IMG/VR virus record: IMGVR_UViG_3300047560_001379 | Span: 1-20,581 of that record | Strand: one strand, 5' to 3' | From: a virus | Length of the DNA: 20,581 nt | Part shown: in pieces, positions 4,757 through 10,642 of the stretch | How the letters are laid out: every line of letters starts with the position of its first letter | Position numbering within the stretch: position 1 is the first letter of the stretch | Position numbers and translations under genes: made by a program | The notes under the pieces: generated by a model | The model's database searches: none | The model's input: the letters and a program-made list of their open reading frames with translations, nothing else | What the model was told of the DNA's origin: nothing

Positions 4757-4839
4757 GCCCCGATGGTGGAATTGGTAGACACGCTGGTCTTAGAAGCCAG
4801 TACTTCGGTGTGCGAGTTCGAGTCTCGCTTGGGGCACCA
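4757..4839 (+). tRNA. tRNA-Leu(TAG)
   Basis: Class II tRNA with acceptor GCCCCGA/TTGGGGC, anticodon loop CTTAGAA (TAG), short variable arm around TTCG, T-loop TTCGAGT, discriminator A, encoded CCA. Its ACCA end is the left end of a 16-bp helix running to 4988. Confidence 0.95.
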
Positions 4840-4988
4840 TAATATAATACATTCTTGGTCTAAGTAAGCTACAGCCTTAGCTCACCAAACGACTACGAAG
4901 TGACTGATCGATCCGGTCACAACAAATCTCGTACTAGATGGTTACAGGAAAACATGGACAATTTCTTGGGAGTGTATTATATTATGGT
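4836..4988 (+). ncRNA. Structured RNA between two tRNA-Leu genes
   Basis: ACCATAATATAATACA (4836-4851) pairs perfectly over 16 bp with 4973-4988. Inside are TTGGT with ACCAA around a CTAA/TTAG hairpin, then TACGA with TCGTA enclosing GTGAC/GTCAC. The shape is a closed multi-branched RNA of about 153 nt. The left arm uses the discriminator and CCA of tRNA-Leu(TAG), so forming the helix would hide that 3' end until cleavage. No coding potential. Family unknown. Confidence 0.62.
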
Positions 4989-4994
4989 ACAAAT

Positions 4995-5079
4995 GCGCTT
5001 ATGGTGAAATAGGTAGACACAGGAGACTTAAAATCTCCCGCTCAACGGCGTGCTGGTTCGAGTCCGGCTAGGCGCACCA
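4995..5079 (+). tRNA. tRNA-Leu(TAA)
   Basis: Class II tRNA with acceptor GCGCTTA/TAGGCGC, anticodon loop CTTAAAA (TAA), variable arm CGCTCAACGGCG, T-loop TTCGAGT, discriminator A, encoded CCA. Confidence 0.96.
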
Positions 5080-5084
5080 AATTT

Positions 5085-5092
5085 GATAAATA
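5085..5092 (+). promoter_or_regulatory. TAAATA box, T4-late-promoter-like
   Basis: GATAAATA resembles the T4 late promoter TATAAATA and ends 7 nt before ATG 5100, which has no Shine-Dalgarno. The transcript would be nearly leaderless. Same spacing at 16818 (minus) and nearly the same at 17680. Confidence 0.45.
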
Positions 5093-5099
5093 CTGTACT

Positions 5100-5270
5100 A
5101 TGGATATCAAAATATATATTAACGACAAACTTTACAAATCTGTCACTGTAGACGGTGAGACATACAACCCATCTGATTATTGGCCTCAAATTCAGACCGA
5201 TAAGGAAGCAGGATTGTTAAACTCATTCAACGTACAAGAGTCGATGAAAGTAGAGTTCCGCGTACAGTAA
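5100..5270 (+). CDS. Small protein of unknown function (56 aa)
   Basis: A 56-residue protein beginning MDIKIYINDKLYKSV and ending MKVEFRVQ, with a central NPSDYWPQIQTDKEAGLL stretch. The alternating pattern suggests a small beta-rich fold. No signal peptide or membrane segment. There is no Shine-Dalgarno; a TAAATA box lies 7 nt before the ATG. An 8-bp hairpin, TTTAGTGA (5279-5286) with TCACTAAA (5296-5303), follows the stop. It lies between tRNA-Leu(TAA) and the initiator-like tRNA. Codon-level coherence and clean ends make it likely real; function unknown. Confidence 0.72.
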   Translation: MDIKIYINDKLYKSVTVDGETYNPSDYWPQIQTDKEAGLLNSFNVQESMKVEFRVQ

Positions 5271-5312
5271 TCTTTCTTTTTAGTGATAATACGATTCACT
5301 AAATATCTTTAT

Positions 5313-5386
5313 CGCGGGATAGAGAAACGGTAACTCAAGAGTCTCATAAGCTCTAGATCCTGGTTCGATTCCGGGTCCCGCAACCA
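5313..5386 (+). tRNA. Initiator-like tRNA-fMet(CAT)
   Basis: Acceptor CGCGGGA/TCCCGCA leaves a C1-A72 mismatch, the bacterial initiator hallmark needed for formylation. The D-stem carries A11-U24, also initiator-type. Anticodon loop CTCATAA (CAT), T-loop TTCGATT, discriminator A, encoded CCA. The anticodon stem is AGAGT/GCTCT and lacks the three G-C pairs that normally guide the tRNA to the P site. Confidence 0.88.
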
Positions 5387-5395
5387 AAAATAATT

Positions 5396-5472
<77 letters not shown>

Positions 5473-5490
5473 ATTAACTATAGGAAAAAA

Positions 5491-5634
5491 ATGGCACAAG
5501 CTCAGTCACAAGGTCGTAATACAAAAGGTCACGTAGTTAGCAAGCGCACCTGTCAAGGTGGAAAAGCTAAAACTAGTTCTATGAATAAAAGTCGTAGACG
5601 CACATTCAAAACATACAGGGGTCAGGGTAAGTGA
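5491..5634 (+). CDS. Small, very basic protein (47 aa)
   Basis: A 47-residue protein rich in Lys, Arg, Ser, Thr and Gln (MAQAQSQGRNTKGHVV, then SKRTCQGGKAKTS and NKSRRRTFKTYRGQGK). It is almost certainly nucleic-acid binding by composition; it looks like a small ribosome- or RNA-associated protein, but I recognise no family. AGGAAA precedes ATG 5491. Its stop TGA (5632-5634) overlaps the GTG start of the following methyltransferase (GTGA), implying translational coupling. Confidence 0.75.
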   Translation: MAQAQSQGRNTKGHVVSKRTCQGGKAKTSSMNKSRRRTFKTYRGQGK

Positions 5635-6236
5635 GATACATCAAGGAAGCATTTGATGTGACAACTTTTGCTCAGGCAAAAAATGTTGTATTGAGTGATG
5701 ATCCTAACGATCCTAAAAAATTTGATAGAGAAACAGATTTTTTAGTTGACACAATCAAAGACAATATTACAATCACTGATGAATCAGTTGTATTAGACTT
5801 TGGTTGTGGCATGGGCCGTGTTAGTAAAAAATTGATTGACACCTTTAATTGTAATGTCATTGGTGTTGATATTAGTGATAGTATGCTTACTTTCGCACGA
5901 TTGTATACTGCAAACGTAAAAAAGTTTATAGCTAGTAAAGAATGCCCTCAACCTGAATCGGTTGATGTTTGTTTAGCTGTTTTGGTATTACAACATACAG
6001 AGAATCCAAAACAAGAGATAGACAAAATCTGTAATGCGTTGAAGCCAGGTGGGTATCTTGTGTTAGTTAATGAAGCAGGCAGATTGATTCCCGGTGGAGT
6101 CGAGAATGGTTTCATTAAGTGGGCTACAGATCACTTTGATGTATTCGGAGAAATAAACTCTAGACTTACTAGAGTAAATAGTGTAAGATATATTAATCAC
6201 GACACGATGAGTGTTGTGTTTTATAAGAAAATTTAA
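5631..6236 (+). CDS. Class I SAM-dependent methyltransferase
   Basis: A 201-residue protein with a Rossmann SAM-binding core: motif I VLDFGCGMGR (about 54-63), motif II GVDIS (78-82), motif IV region VDVCLAVLVLQH, and a KPGGYLVLVNEAG strand. The family transfers methyl groups to varied substrates; nothing here fixes the target. The GTG start overlaps the upstream stop as GTGA. The stop lies one base before tRNA-Val(TAC), so mRNA and tRNA are probably one transcript. In this setting RNA, protein or sugar methylation are all possible. Confidence 0.85.
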   Translation: MRYIKEAFDVTTFAQAKNVVLSDDPNDPKKFDRETDFLVDTIKDNITITDESVVLDFGCGMGRVSKKLIDTFNCNVIGVDISDSMLTFARLYTANVKKFIASKECPQPESVDVCLAVLVLQHTENPKQEIDKICNALKPGGYLVLVNEAGRLIPGGVENGFIKWATDHFDVFGEINSRLTRVNSVRYINHDTMSVVFYKKI

Positions 6237-6237
6237 T

Positions 6238-6313
6238 GCCTCGTTAACTCAGCGGTATGAGTAGCTCCTTTACACGGAGAAGGTCGGCAGTTCGATCCTG
6301 TCACGAGGTACCA
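6238..6313 (+). tRNA. tRNA-Val(TAC)
   Basis: Acceptor GCCTCGT/ACGAGGT (G1-U72), anticodon loop TTTACAC (TAC), T-loop TTCGATC, discriminator A, encoded CCA. One base after the methyltransferase stop. Confidence 0.95.
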
Positions 6314-6319
6314 AAATTT

Positions 6320-6393
6320 GCGGGTATGATGTAAAGGTAACCTGAATCCTTGCCAAGGATTATTTGCGAGTTCGATTCTCGCTACCCGCTCCA
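6320..6393 (+). tRNA. tRNA-Gly(GCC)
   Basis: Acceptor GCGGGTA/TACCCGC, anticodon loop TTGCCAA (GCC), T-loop TTCGATT, discriminator T, encoded CCA. Confidence 0.96.
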
Positions 6394-6410
6394 AAATTTA
6401 GAAAGTAGTT

Positions 6411-6611
6411 ATGGCACGAATAAGCAGTCAAAAAGCCGCAGAAGCAGTAGGTAATCGTTATGATTTAATTCTTATTGCCTCTGCTAGAGTTAGAGAGTTG
6501 CGTAAAGGACATAGACCTAAAATGGAAACTAAGAATGGTCCTGTTGTAACTGCACTATCAGAAATTGAAGATGGTCACGTTGGACGTGACTATTTGAAAA
6601 GAGTTAAATAA
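6411..6611 (+). CDS. rpoZ: RNA polymerase omega subunit homologue
   Basis: A 66-residue protein matching the bacterial omega subunit: MAR start, GNRYDLILIASARVRELRKG helix block (about 14-33, the family's NRFxLxxxAxxRARQL signature), and a C-terminal VTALSEIEDGHVG segment (family VVALREIxxGxVG) ending LKRVK. Length and the GHRPKMETKNGP connection are closest to the short omega of betaproteobacteria. Omega clamps the beta-prime C-terminus during RNAP assembly and is linked to ppGpp response in cells. A phage copy could replace host omega and bias host RNAP. It lies between tRNA-Gly(GCC) and tRNA-Ala. The Shine-Dalgarno is weak (AGAAAG). Identity is fairly sure; function in the phage is inferred. 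Confidence 0.85.
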   Translation: MARISSQKAAEAVGNRYDLILIASARVRELRKGHRPKMETKNGPVVTALSEIEDGHVGRDYLKRVK

Positions 6612-6617
6612 AACATT

Positions 6618-6693
6618 GGGGGTGTAGCTCACCAGGGAGAGCGGTAGCTTTGCAAGCTATAGGTAGCGGGTTCGAGTCCTGTCACCTCCACCA
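6618..6693 (+). tRNA. tRNA-Ala(TGC)
   Basis: Acceptor GGGGGTG/CACCTCC, anticodon loop TTTGCAA (TGC), T-loop TTCGAGT, discriminator A, encoded CCA. Confidence 0.96.
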
Positions 6694-6698
6694 ATATT

Positions 6699-6789
6699 GG
6701 AAACTTGGCAGAGTGGTTGATTGCAACGGTCTTGAAAACCGTCGAACGTTTATAGCGTTCCGAGAGTTCGAATCTCTCAGTTTCCGCCA
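6699..6789 (+). tRNA. tRNA-Ser(TGA)
   Basis: Class II tRNA with acceptor GGAAACT/AGTTTCC, anticodon loop CTTGAAA (TGA), variable arm GAACGTTTATAGCGTTC, T-loop TTCGAAT, discriminator G, encoded CCA. Confidence 0.97.
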
Positions 6790-6801
6790 AAAGGAGTAGT
6801 T

Positions 6802-7176
6802 ATGAAAATCACAGAGGATCAGTTTAGATATGAGTGGTTTTCTGGTACAGGTAAAGGTGGACAGCACCGCAACAAACATCAAAACTGTTGCCGCTGTATA
6901 CATGAGCCAACTGGAATAACTGCTAACGGCACTAATAGTCGCAGTCGTGAAGATAACAAACGTGCGGCATACATCAATTGCTTGAGTAGAGTTCAAGCAC
7001 ACTTCCACGAAGATACACAACGCTATCTAGCCGGAGAAGAAAGAATCAGAACATACCACGAACCTGACAACAGAGTAGTGGATCATGCTAGTGGCTTCAC
7101 TGATACATATACCAATGTTGTTGTAAAAGGCAACATAGATGATGTAATTGAAGCTAGAGCAAAAACAGTAAGATAA
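6802..7176 (+). CDS. GGQ-domain release-factor-like protein
   Basis: A 124-residue protein with the peptidyl-tRNA hydrolysis motif of class I release factors: SGTGKGGQHRNKHQN with GGQ at 19-21, then PTGI and the SRSREDNKRAA helix. Its C-terminal part RIRTYHEPDNRVVDH (about 81-95) and VKGNIDDVIEA match the end of RF1/RF2. Full RFs have about 360 residues; this lacks the N-terminal domain and the codon-reading domain 2, so it cannot read stop codons in the usual way. It resembles stand-alone GGQ proteins (ArfB, RF-H types) that release peptides from stalled or damaged ribosomes, but the RF-type tail differs from ArfB's basic tail. Good Shine-Dalgarno (AAGGAG). It sits between two tRNA-Ser genes. 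Confidence 0.85.
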   Translation: MKITEDQFRYEWFSGTGKGGQHRNKHQNCCRCIHEPTGITANGTNSRSREDNKRAAYINCLSRVQAHFHEDTQRYLAGEERIRTYHEPDNRVVDHASGFTDTYTNVVVKGNIDDVIEARAKTVR

Positions 7177-7177
7177 T

Positions 7178-7267
7178 AGAGAGTTGCCTGAGAGGCTGAA
7201 GGGCGCACCCTGGAAAGGTGATGGTCGCTATTGCGGCACAAGAGTTCGAATCTCTTACTCTCTGCCA
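7178..7267 (+). tRNA. tRNA-Ser(GGA)
   Basis: Class II tRNA with acceptor AGAGAGT/ACTCTCT, anticodon loop CTGGAAA (GGA), long variable arm, T-loop TTCGAAT, discriminator G, encoded CCA. It begins one base after the preceding stop. Confidence 0.96.
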
Positions 7268-7286
7268 ACTGTTTACCCAAAATCTA

Positions 7287-7326
7287 TTGACGGTAAACAC
7301 ACTTTACGATACAATACTTGTATTGA
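7287..7326 (+). promoter_or_regulatory. Sigma70 promoter of ncRNA B / DUF2828 unit
   Basis: TTGACG (7287-7292), 17-bp spacer, TACAAT (7310-7315). The 19 bases 7308-7326, including the dyad CAATACTTGTATTG (7312-7325), are identical to 2069-2087 at the promoter of ncRNA A. No other promoter is seen before the CDS at 7847. Confidence 0.85.
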
Positions 7327-7838
7327 ATGAATTGAGAAAGTTTTTAGGATCGGTACAGCAACATAATCATTTTTATGAACTGGTGGTGTCTATGGTAGTT
7401 ACTGGAGGGTACGCCCATTGAAGGTAACTATTGAAATAGCATTATCGCAACAGGAGTGATGGCCCTGTTTAAAAAAGCAGTCAGCAACGATCCTGTTATT
7501 TTTATTTGGATGAGTACAGCAAGTAAAAACAATTCTTTACCGCTAATGCAGTAGACGGCGGCCCCTGGAAAGGCTATAGCTAGGAAACTAGACGCTAATG
7601 GAACTGACGACTTATGGAAAGACATATATGATGTTTGTACAGACACAACACAAACTAGTCAACATGAATTGTTGATAGGGCTCTAGGAAACTGAACCAAT
7701 ATACAGGGGAAAGGCTAGACCAGAAAGAAAAACTTAACCTGTTTCGATCATCCAGTTTTATTTTGGGATACTCACAGCAACACTTTATTTTCTCATTGGA
7801 AAAAGAAAATGTATCCCGCTTCATAATCACATAGAAAG
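7322..7838 (+). ncRNA. Putative structured RNA B upstream of DUF2828 gene
   Basis: More than 500 nt without a credible gene, between the promoter and the Shine-Dalgarno of the DUF2828 gene. Visible helices: AGGATCG (7346-7352) with CGATCCT (7488-7494); within it TAGTTAC (7396-7402) with GTAACTA (7424-7430) around a GGG-TACG-CCC hairpin, and AACAGG/CCTGTT. Then CTAG-GAAA-CTAG (7580-7591), TCAAC/GTTGA, and GGGATAC (7765-7771) with GTATCCC (7811-7817) around ATTTTCT/AGAAAAT. Three words occur twice: CGCTAATG (7541, 7593), CTAGGAAACT (7580, 7683) and GGAAAGGCTA (7567, 7708). It may be a separate RNA bound by the downstream TROVE-like protein, a long regulatory leader, or both. No known family recognised. 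Confidence 0.6.
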
Positions 7839-7846
7839 GAGAAACT

Positions 7847-9265
7847 ATGAAGTTCGTTGACGCAATCAAGAATCAAGAAGCCCGTACTGCCAATGGCATG
7901 AAGGCGCGAGTCTCTAGCGCAAATGCGTGTGTAGACTTGTTTTACAATATCGGCGCAAGCCGAGGCAAGAACATTGTTCCTGCTTTTACAGCGGCTTACC
8001 TAGAAAACTCCGATCTAGCGTTGCGTATCGCCCAATGGGCACGTGACGTTCGCGGTGGCTCCGGTGAACGTGAATTGTTCCGTGACGTCCTACGTCACTT
8101 GGAAAAGACTTCTCCAGAAGATGCTTTGCGTCTAATGAAGAAGGTCCCTGAAGTTGGTCGTTGGGATGACTTGTTCGTTTTCACTGACCCTAAGTTGAAG
8201 TGGGAAGCATACAACATGTTGGGCGATGCCCTTCGTGCTGGTAACGGTTTGGCAGCTAAGTGGACACCTCGTAAGGGTAAGGTCGCGGCTGAAATCCGTG
8301 AAATGTTCGGTATGACTCCAAAGCAATACCGTAAGACTCTAGTTGGTATGACCAAGGTTGTTGAAACACAAATGTGTGCCAACGACTGGGATAACATCAA
8401 CTTCAGTCATGTTCCTTCTGTCGCTCACTCACGATACAAGAAGGCATTCGGTCGCCATGGTCAAACATACGCTGAATACGTTTCTAAGTTGGTGAAGGGT
8501 GAAAGTGGTGTGAAGATTAACGCAAGTGCAATCTTCCCTTACGATGTATTGAAGGGCCGCATCGGTCGCTACAACACAATGTCTAAGCAAGAACTTGACG
8601 TTGTTCAAGCACAATGGGATGCACTGCCTAACTATGTCGGTGCCTCTAATGTTCTACCTATGGTAGACTCTAGTGGTTCTATGACAACTGCGGCAGGTGG
8701 TTACGGTTCTAAGTCAGGTCTAACCTGCTTGGAAGTCGCAATCTCCCTAGGCTTGTACTTTGCGGACAAGAACACCGGTAAGTTCAAGGATACATTCTTG
8801 ACCTTCAGTAACACTCCTAAGTTGGTGAGCCTACATGGTAACATCAACGATAAGATCAACCAAATGAACACAGGTGAGGTAGCTAACACTAACTTGCATG
8901 CGGCAATGGCATTGATCTTGGATGTAGCTGTCAAGAACAATGTTCCTCAAGCAGAAATGCCTGAAACATTGGTAATCTTTTCTGACATGCAATTCGATCA
9001 AGGCGTAAAGCGTGACGAATCAGCAATGGAAATGATTGAACGCAAGTTCAAGGCGGCAGGTTACACTGTCCCTCAAGTTGTGTTCTGGAACTTGAACGCC
9101 GCATACGGTAACACTCCTGTCAAGTTTGACAAGAAGGGTACTGCTCTAGTCTCTGGCTTCAGCCCTGCTGTTGCTGGTGGTATCATGGGCGGTAACATGG
9201 ATGACTTCACACCAGAAGCAATCATGTTGAAGACCGTTATGAAGCCTCGTTACGACTTGGCTTAA
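7847..9265 (+). CDS. DUF2828 protein: TROVE-like RNA-binding plus vWA domain
   Basis: A 472-residue protein with the DUF2828 pattern: WARDVRGGSGERELF near residue 65, VPEVGRWDDLF near 105, LAAKWTPRKGK, then a PKQYRKTL...KAFGRHGQTY block and KINASAIFPYDV, followed by a von Willebrand A domain with MIDAS DSSGSM (D274, S276, S278) and later acidic sites (LVIFSDMQF). This helical-repeat plus vWA plan parallels Ro60/TROVE proteins, which bind misfolded RNAs and Y RNAs; DUF2828 itself is functionally uncharacterised as far as I know. Strong Shine-Dalgarno (AAAGGAG). Lysine codons appear to be all AAG, suggesting high expression. Structured non-coding RNA lies on both sides, which fits an RNA-protein particle. 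Family call is confident; the RNA-binding role is inference. Confidence 0.88.
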   Translation: MKFVDAIKNQEARTANGMKARVSSANACVDLFYNIGASRGKNIVPAFTAAYLENSDLALRIAQWARDVRGGSGERELFRDVLRHLEKTSPEDALRLMKKVPEVGRWDDLFVFTDPKLKWEAYNMLGDALRAGNGLAAKWTPRKGKVAAEIREMFGMTPKQYRKTLVGMTKVVETQMCANDWDNINFSHVPSVAHSRYKKAFGRHGQTYAEYVSKLVKGESGVKINASAIFPYDVLKGRIGRYNTMSKQELDVVQAQWDALPNYVGASNVLPMVDSSGSMTTAAGGYGSKSGLTCLEVAISLGLYFADKNTGKFKDTFLTFSNTPKLVSLHGNINDKINQMNTGEVANTNLHAAMALILDVAVKNNVPQAEMPETLVIFSDMQFDQGVKRDESAMEMIERKFKAAGYTVPQVVFWNLNAAYGNTPVKFDKKGTALVSGFSPAVAGGIMGGNMDDFTPEAIMLKTVMKPRYDLA

Positions 9266-9566
9266 TATACACTCGGATTACACTTTGCCGTTATTATAAG
9301 TGGGTAGGTTGTTACCAAATCAACCGGGTACGCAGGGAATTACCTTAAGGCTCACAGTCGAGCGACTTAAAAATACCGTGGGGCAGAACTTGACTGTCCA
9401 TATAGAGACAAGTAGGACGGAACCTTAAACCCACGTTGGGGCTTGGTAGTGCGAGTAGCCAACACTAAATATCATAGACACCCTAGACAAACATACGCAA
9501 TATTAGTCTTACACGACCTACGTTCTTTATTAATACATTATACATAGAGCAACTAGGGTGTTTTTT
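9266..9566 (+). ncRNA. Putative structured RNA G downstream of DUF2828 gene
   Basis: 300 nt with no credible gene. GTGGGT (9300-9305) can pair with ACCCAC (9429-9434), enclosing GGTTG (9307-9311) with CAACC (9321-9325), an AGTC/GACT hairpin and an ACTTG/CAAGT hairpin. A GTTGG...CCAAC helix with inner GGCT/AGCC follows. ACACCCTAG (9478-9486) pairs with CTAGGGTGT (9553-9561), followed by TTTTTT, a terminator-like end though the 66-nt loop is long. It is either the long 3' UTR of the DUF2828 mRNA or a separate RNA. Structure by eye only. Confidence 0.5.
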
Positions 9567-9572
9567 CTGCTC

Positions 9573-9601
9573 TTGACAATAATTTCCGTTTAGTATATAA
9601 T
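9573..9601 (+). promoter_or_regulatory. Perfect-consensus sigma70 promoter
   Basis: TTGACA (9573-9578), 17-bp spacer, TATAAT (9596-9601). It starts tRNA-Leu(GAG) and probably the four-gene operon that ends at the terminator 11186-11211. Confidence 0.92.
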
Positions 9602-9615
9602 ATAGTTTAGTTAAT

Positions 9616-9692
9616 GCCCCGGTGGTGGAATTGGCAGACACGCCACGTTGAGGTCGTGGTATTTGTGGGTTCGAATCCCATCTGGGGTACCA
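9616..9692 (+). tRNA. tRNA-Leu(GAG) lacking the long variable arm
   Basis: Acceptor GCCCCGG/CTGGGGT (G1-U72), Leu-type D-arm, anticodon stem CCACG/CGTGG with loop TTGAGGT (GAG), T-loop TTCGAAT, discriminator A, encoded CCA. At 77 nt it has only about five bases in the variable region, whereas leucine tRNAs are class II with a long arm. It may be a deletion derivative; charging is uncertain. Confidence 0.88.
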
Positions 9693-9705
9693 ACAAAGGA
9701 ATATT

Positions 9706-10194
9706 ATGTGGATTCAAAATGTAGCATTGAGTGATATCCCGAAAGGGCATCATGTGCGTGTGGGTGAAAATTCTATGCTGATTCAAATTGTTGATCCGTG
9801 CATGGAGTTCCCTACTCCCTTGCACAAGTTTAAAGAGGTACATCAGTTTGAATTCTTGGACCTTGAGCGTGATGACAAGTTTGGCGAAGAATTTAAAATC
9901 ACCGATGAACAAGCCGAGCAATTGGTTAAGTTGTTGCAACATGCCCTTGAAAATCGTATGGATGTTGTCGTTCATTGTGTCGCAGGTGTGTGTCGCAGTG
10001 GCGCAGTATGTGAAGTTGGTGTGATGATGGGCTTTCAGGACACTGAGGATTTTCGTAGCCCTAACTTGCTGGTCAAACACAAAATGATGAAAGTCTTGGG
10101 TTGGACCTATGATGAAAACGAACCACATACAATCAATGGTATTGAATTAGATTCAGGATTGATTGTGCCTAAGAATTACGAAGGTGATATATGA
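9706..10194 (+). CDS. CX5R (dual-specificity-type) phosphatase-like protein
   Basis: A 162-residue protein with the cysteine phosphatase loop VVVHCVAGVCRSG: catalytic C91 and R97 in the CX5R spacing, preceded by H90. A candidate general acid lies earlier (DLERDDKFGEEF region). The family removes phosphate from Tyr/Ser/Thr, RNA 5' ends or lipids; small stand-alone phage members are mostly uncharacterised. Good Shine-Dalgarno (AAAGGAA). First protein gene after tRNA-Leu(GAG); its TGA overlaps the next ATG (ATGA). It shares the operon with a metallophosphoesterase, so two hydrolases of phosphate esters are made together. Confidence 0.82.
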   Translation: MWIQNVALSDIPKGHHVRVGENSMLIQIVDPCMEFPTPLHKFKEVHQFEFLDLERDDKFGEEFKITDEQAEQLVKLLQHALENRMDVVVHCVAGVCRSGAVCEVGVMMGFQDTEDFRSPNLLVKHKMMKVLGWTYDENEPHTINGIELDSGLIVPKNYEGDI

Positions 10195-10433
10195 AATGGC
10201 AAATCGTAAGTAATGATGCTGTATGGATGTATCCCCCTGATATCCAGTTAAGTACCTGTGAGGTTATAACTTTTTGGGGTAAGCCCTACGAATCGTGTTT
10301 GTTTTATAGTAATGGTAATAGTGAGGTTGTTGCTGAGTATTATAATCAAGAGGATGCGTTGGCAGGGCATGTTGAATTAGAAAAGAAATATGGATTGAAA
10401 AGATGTACAAAATTAATGATTTACAATTTTTAG
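10191..10433 (+). CDS. Unknown protein (80 aa)
   Basis: An 80-residue protein starting MKWQIVSNDAVWMYPP and ending KRCTKLMIYNF. It appears soluble, with aromatic-rich beta-like stretches (VITFWGKPYESCLFY) and a charged helix (EDALAGHVELEKKY). No motif recognised. Start ATG overlaps the upstream stop (ATGA), and its end overlaps the next gene by 31 bp, so the operon is translationally coupled. Confidence 0.75.
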   Translation: MKWQIVSNDAVWMYPPDIQLSTCEVITFWGKPYESCLFYSNGNSEVVAEYYNQEDALAGHVELEKKYGLKRCTKLMIYNF

Positions 10434-10642
10434 ACTTAGCATCCGCAATGGATCATGCTAAGTTATTGAATGAGTTTGTGACTATAAAGGGTCCAAACTT
10501 TGAAGTTTGTGGTATGTTTGGTGTTGACTCTGTTAAGAACGGTGTTACACCTGACGGTGTTAAGTACGACTGGAACAAGGCAAGCCGAATCGGTCGTGTA
10601 AAGAAGGAGAAGAATTATGCCAGCAGTGTTTCTAGTGAGTGA
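10403..10642 (+). CDS. Unknown protein (79 aa)
   Basis: A 79-residue protein starting MYKINDLQFLDLASAM, with a short helix, a strand pair (FVTIKGPNFEVCGMFGVD) and a basic tail (RIGRVKKEKNYASS). The motif of a small domain with a central GVDSVKNGVTPDG loop is common-looking but not recognised. It overlaps both neighbours (31 bp upstream, 26 bp downstream). Its C-terminal coding end contains the Shine-Dalgarno (GAAGGAG) of the metallophosphoesterase. Confidence 0.72.
   Translation: MYKINDLQFLDLASAMDHAKLLNEFVTIKGPNFEVCGMFGVDSVKNGVTPDGVKYDWNKASRIGRVKKEKNYASSVSSE

Noticed and set aside
7376-7399. ORF MNWWCLW, tryptophan-rich, inside RNA B
   Set aside because: No Shine-Dalgarno and it lies within predicted helices; a Trp leader peptide is tempting but unsupported.
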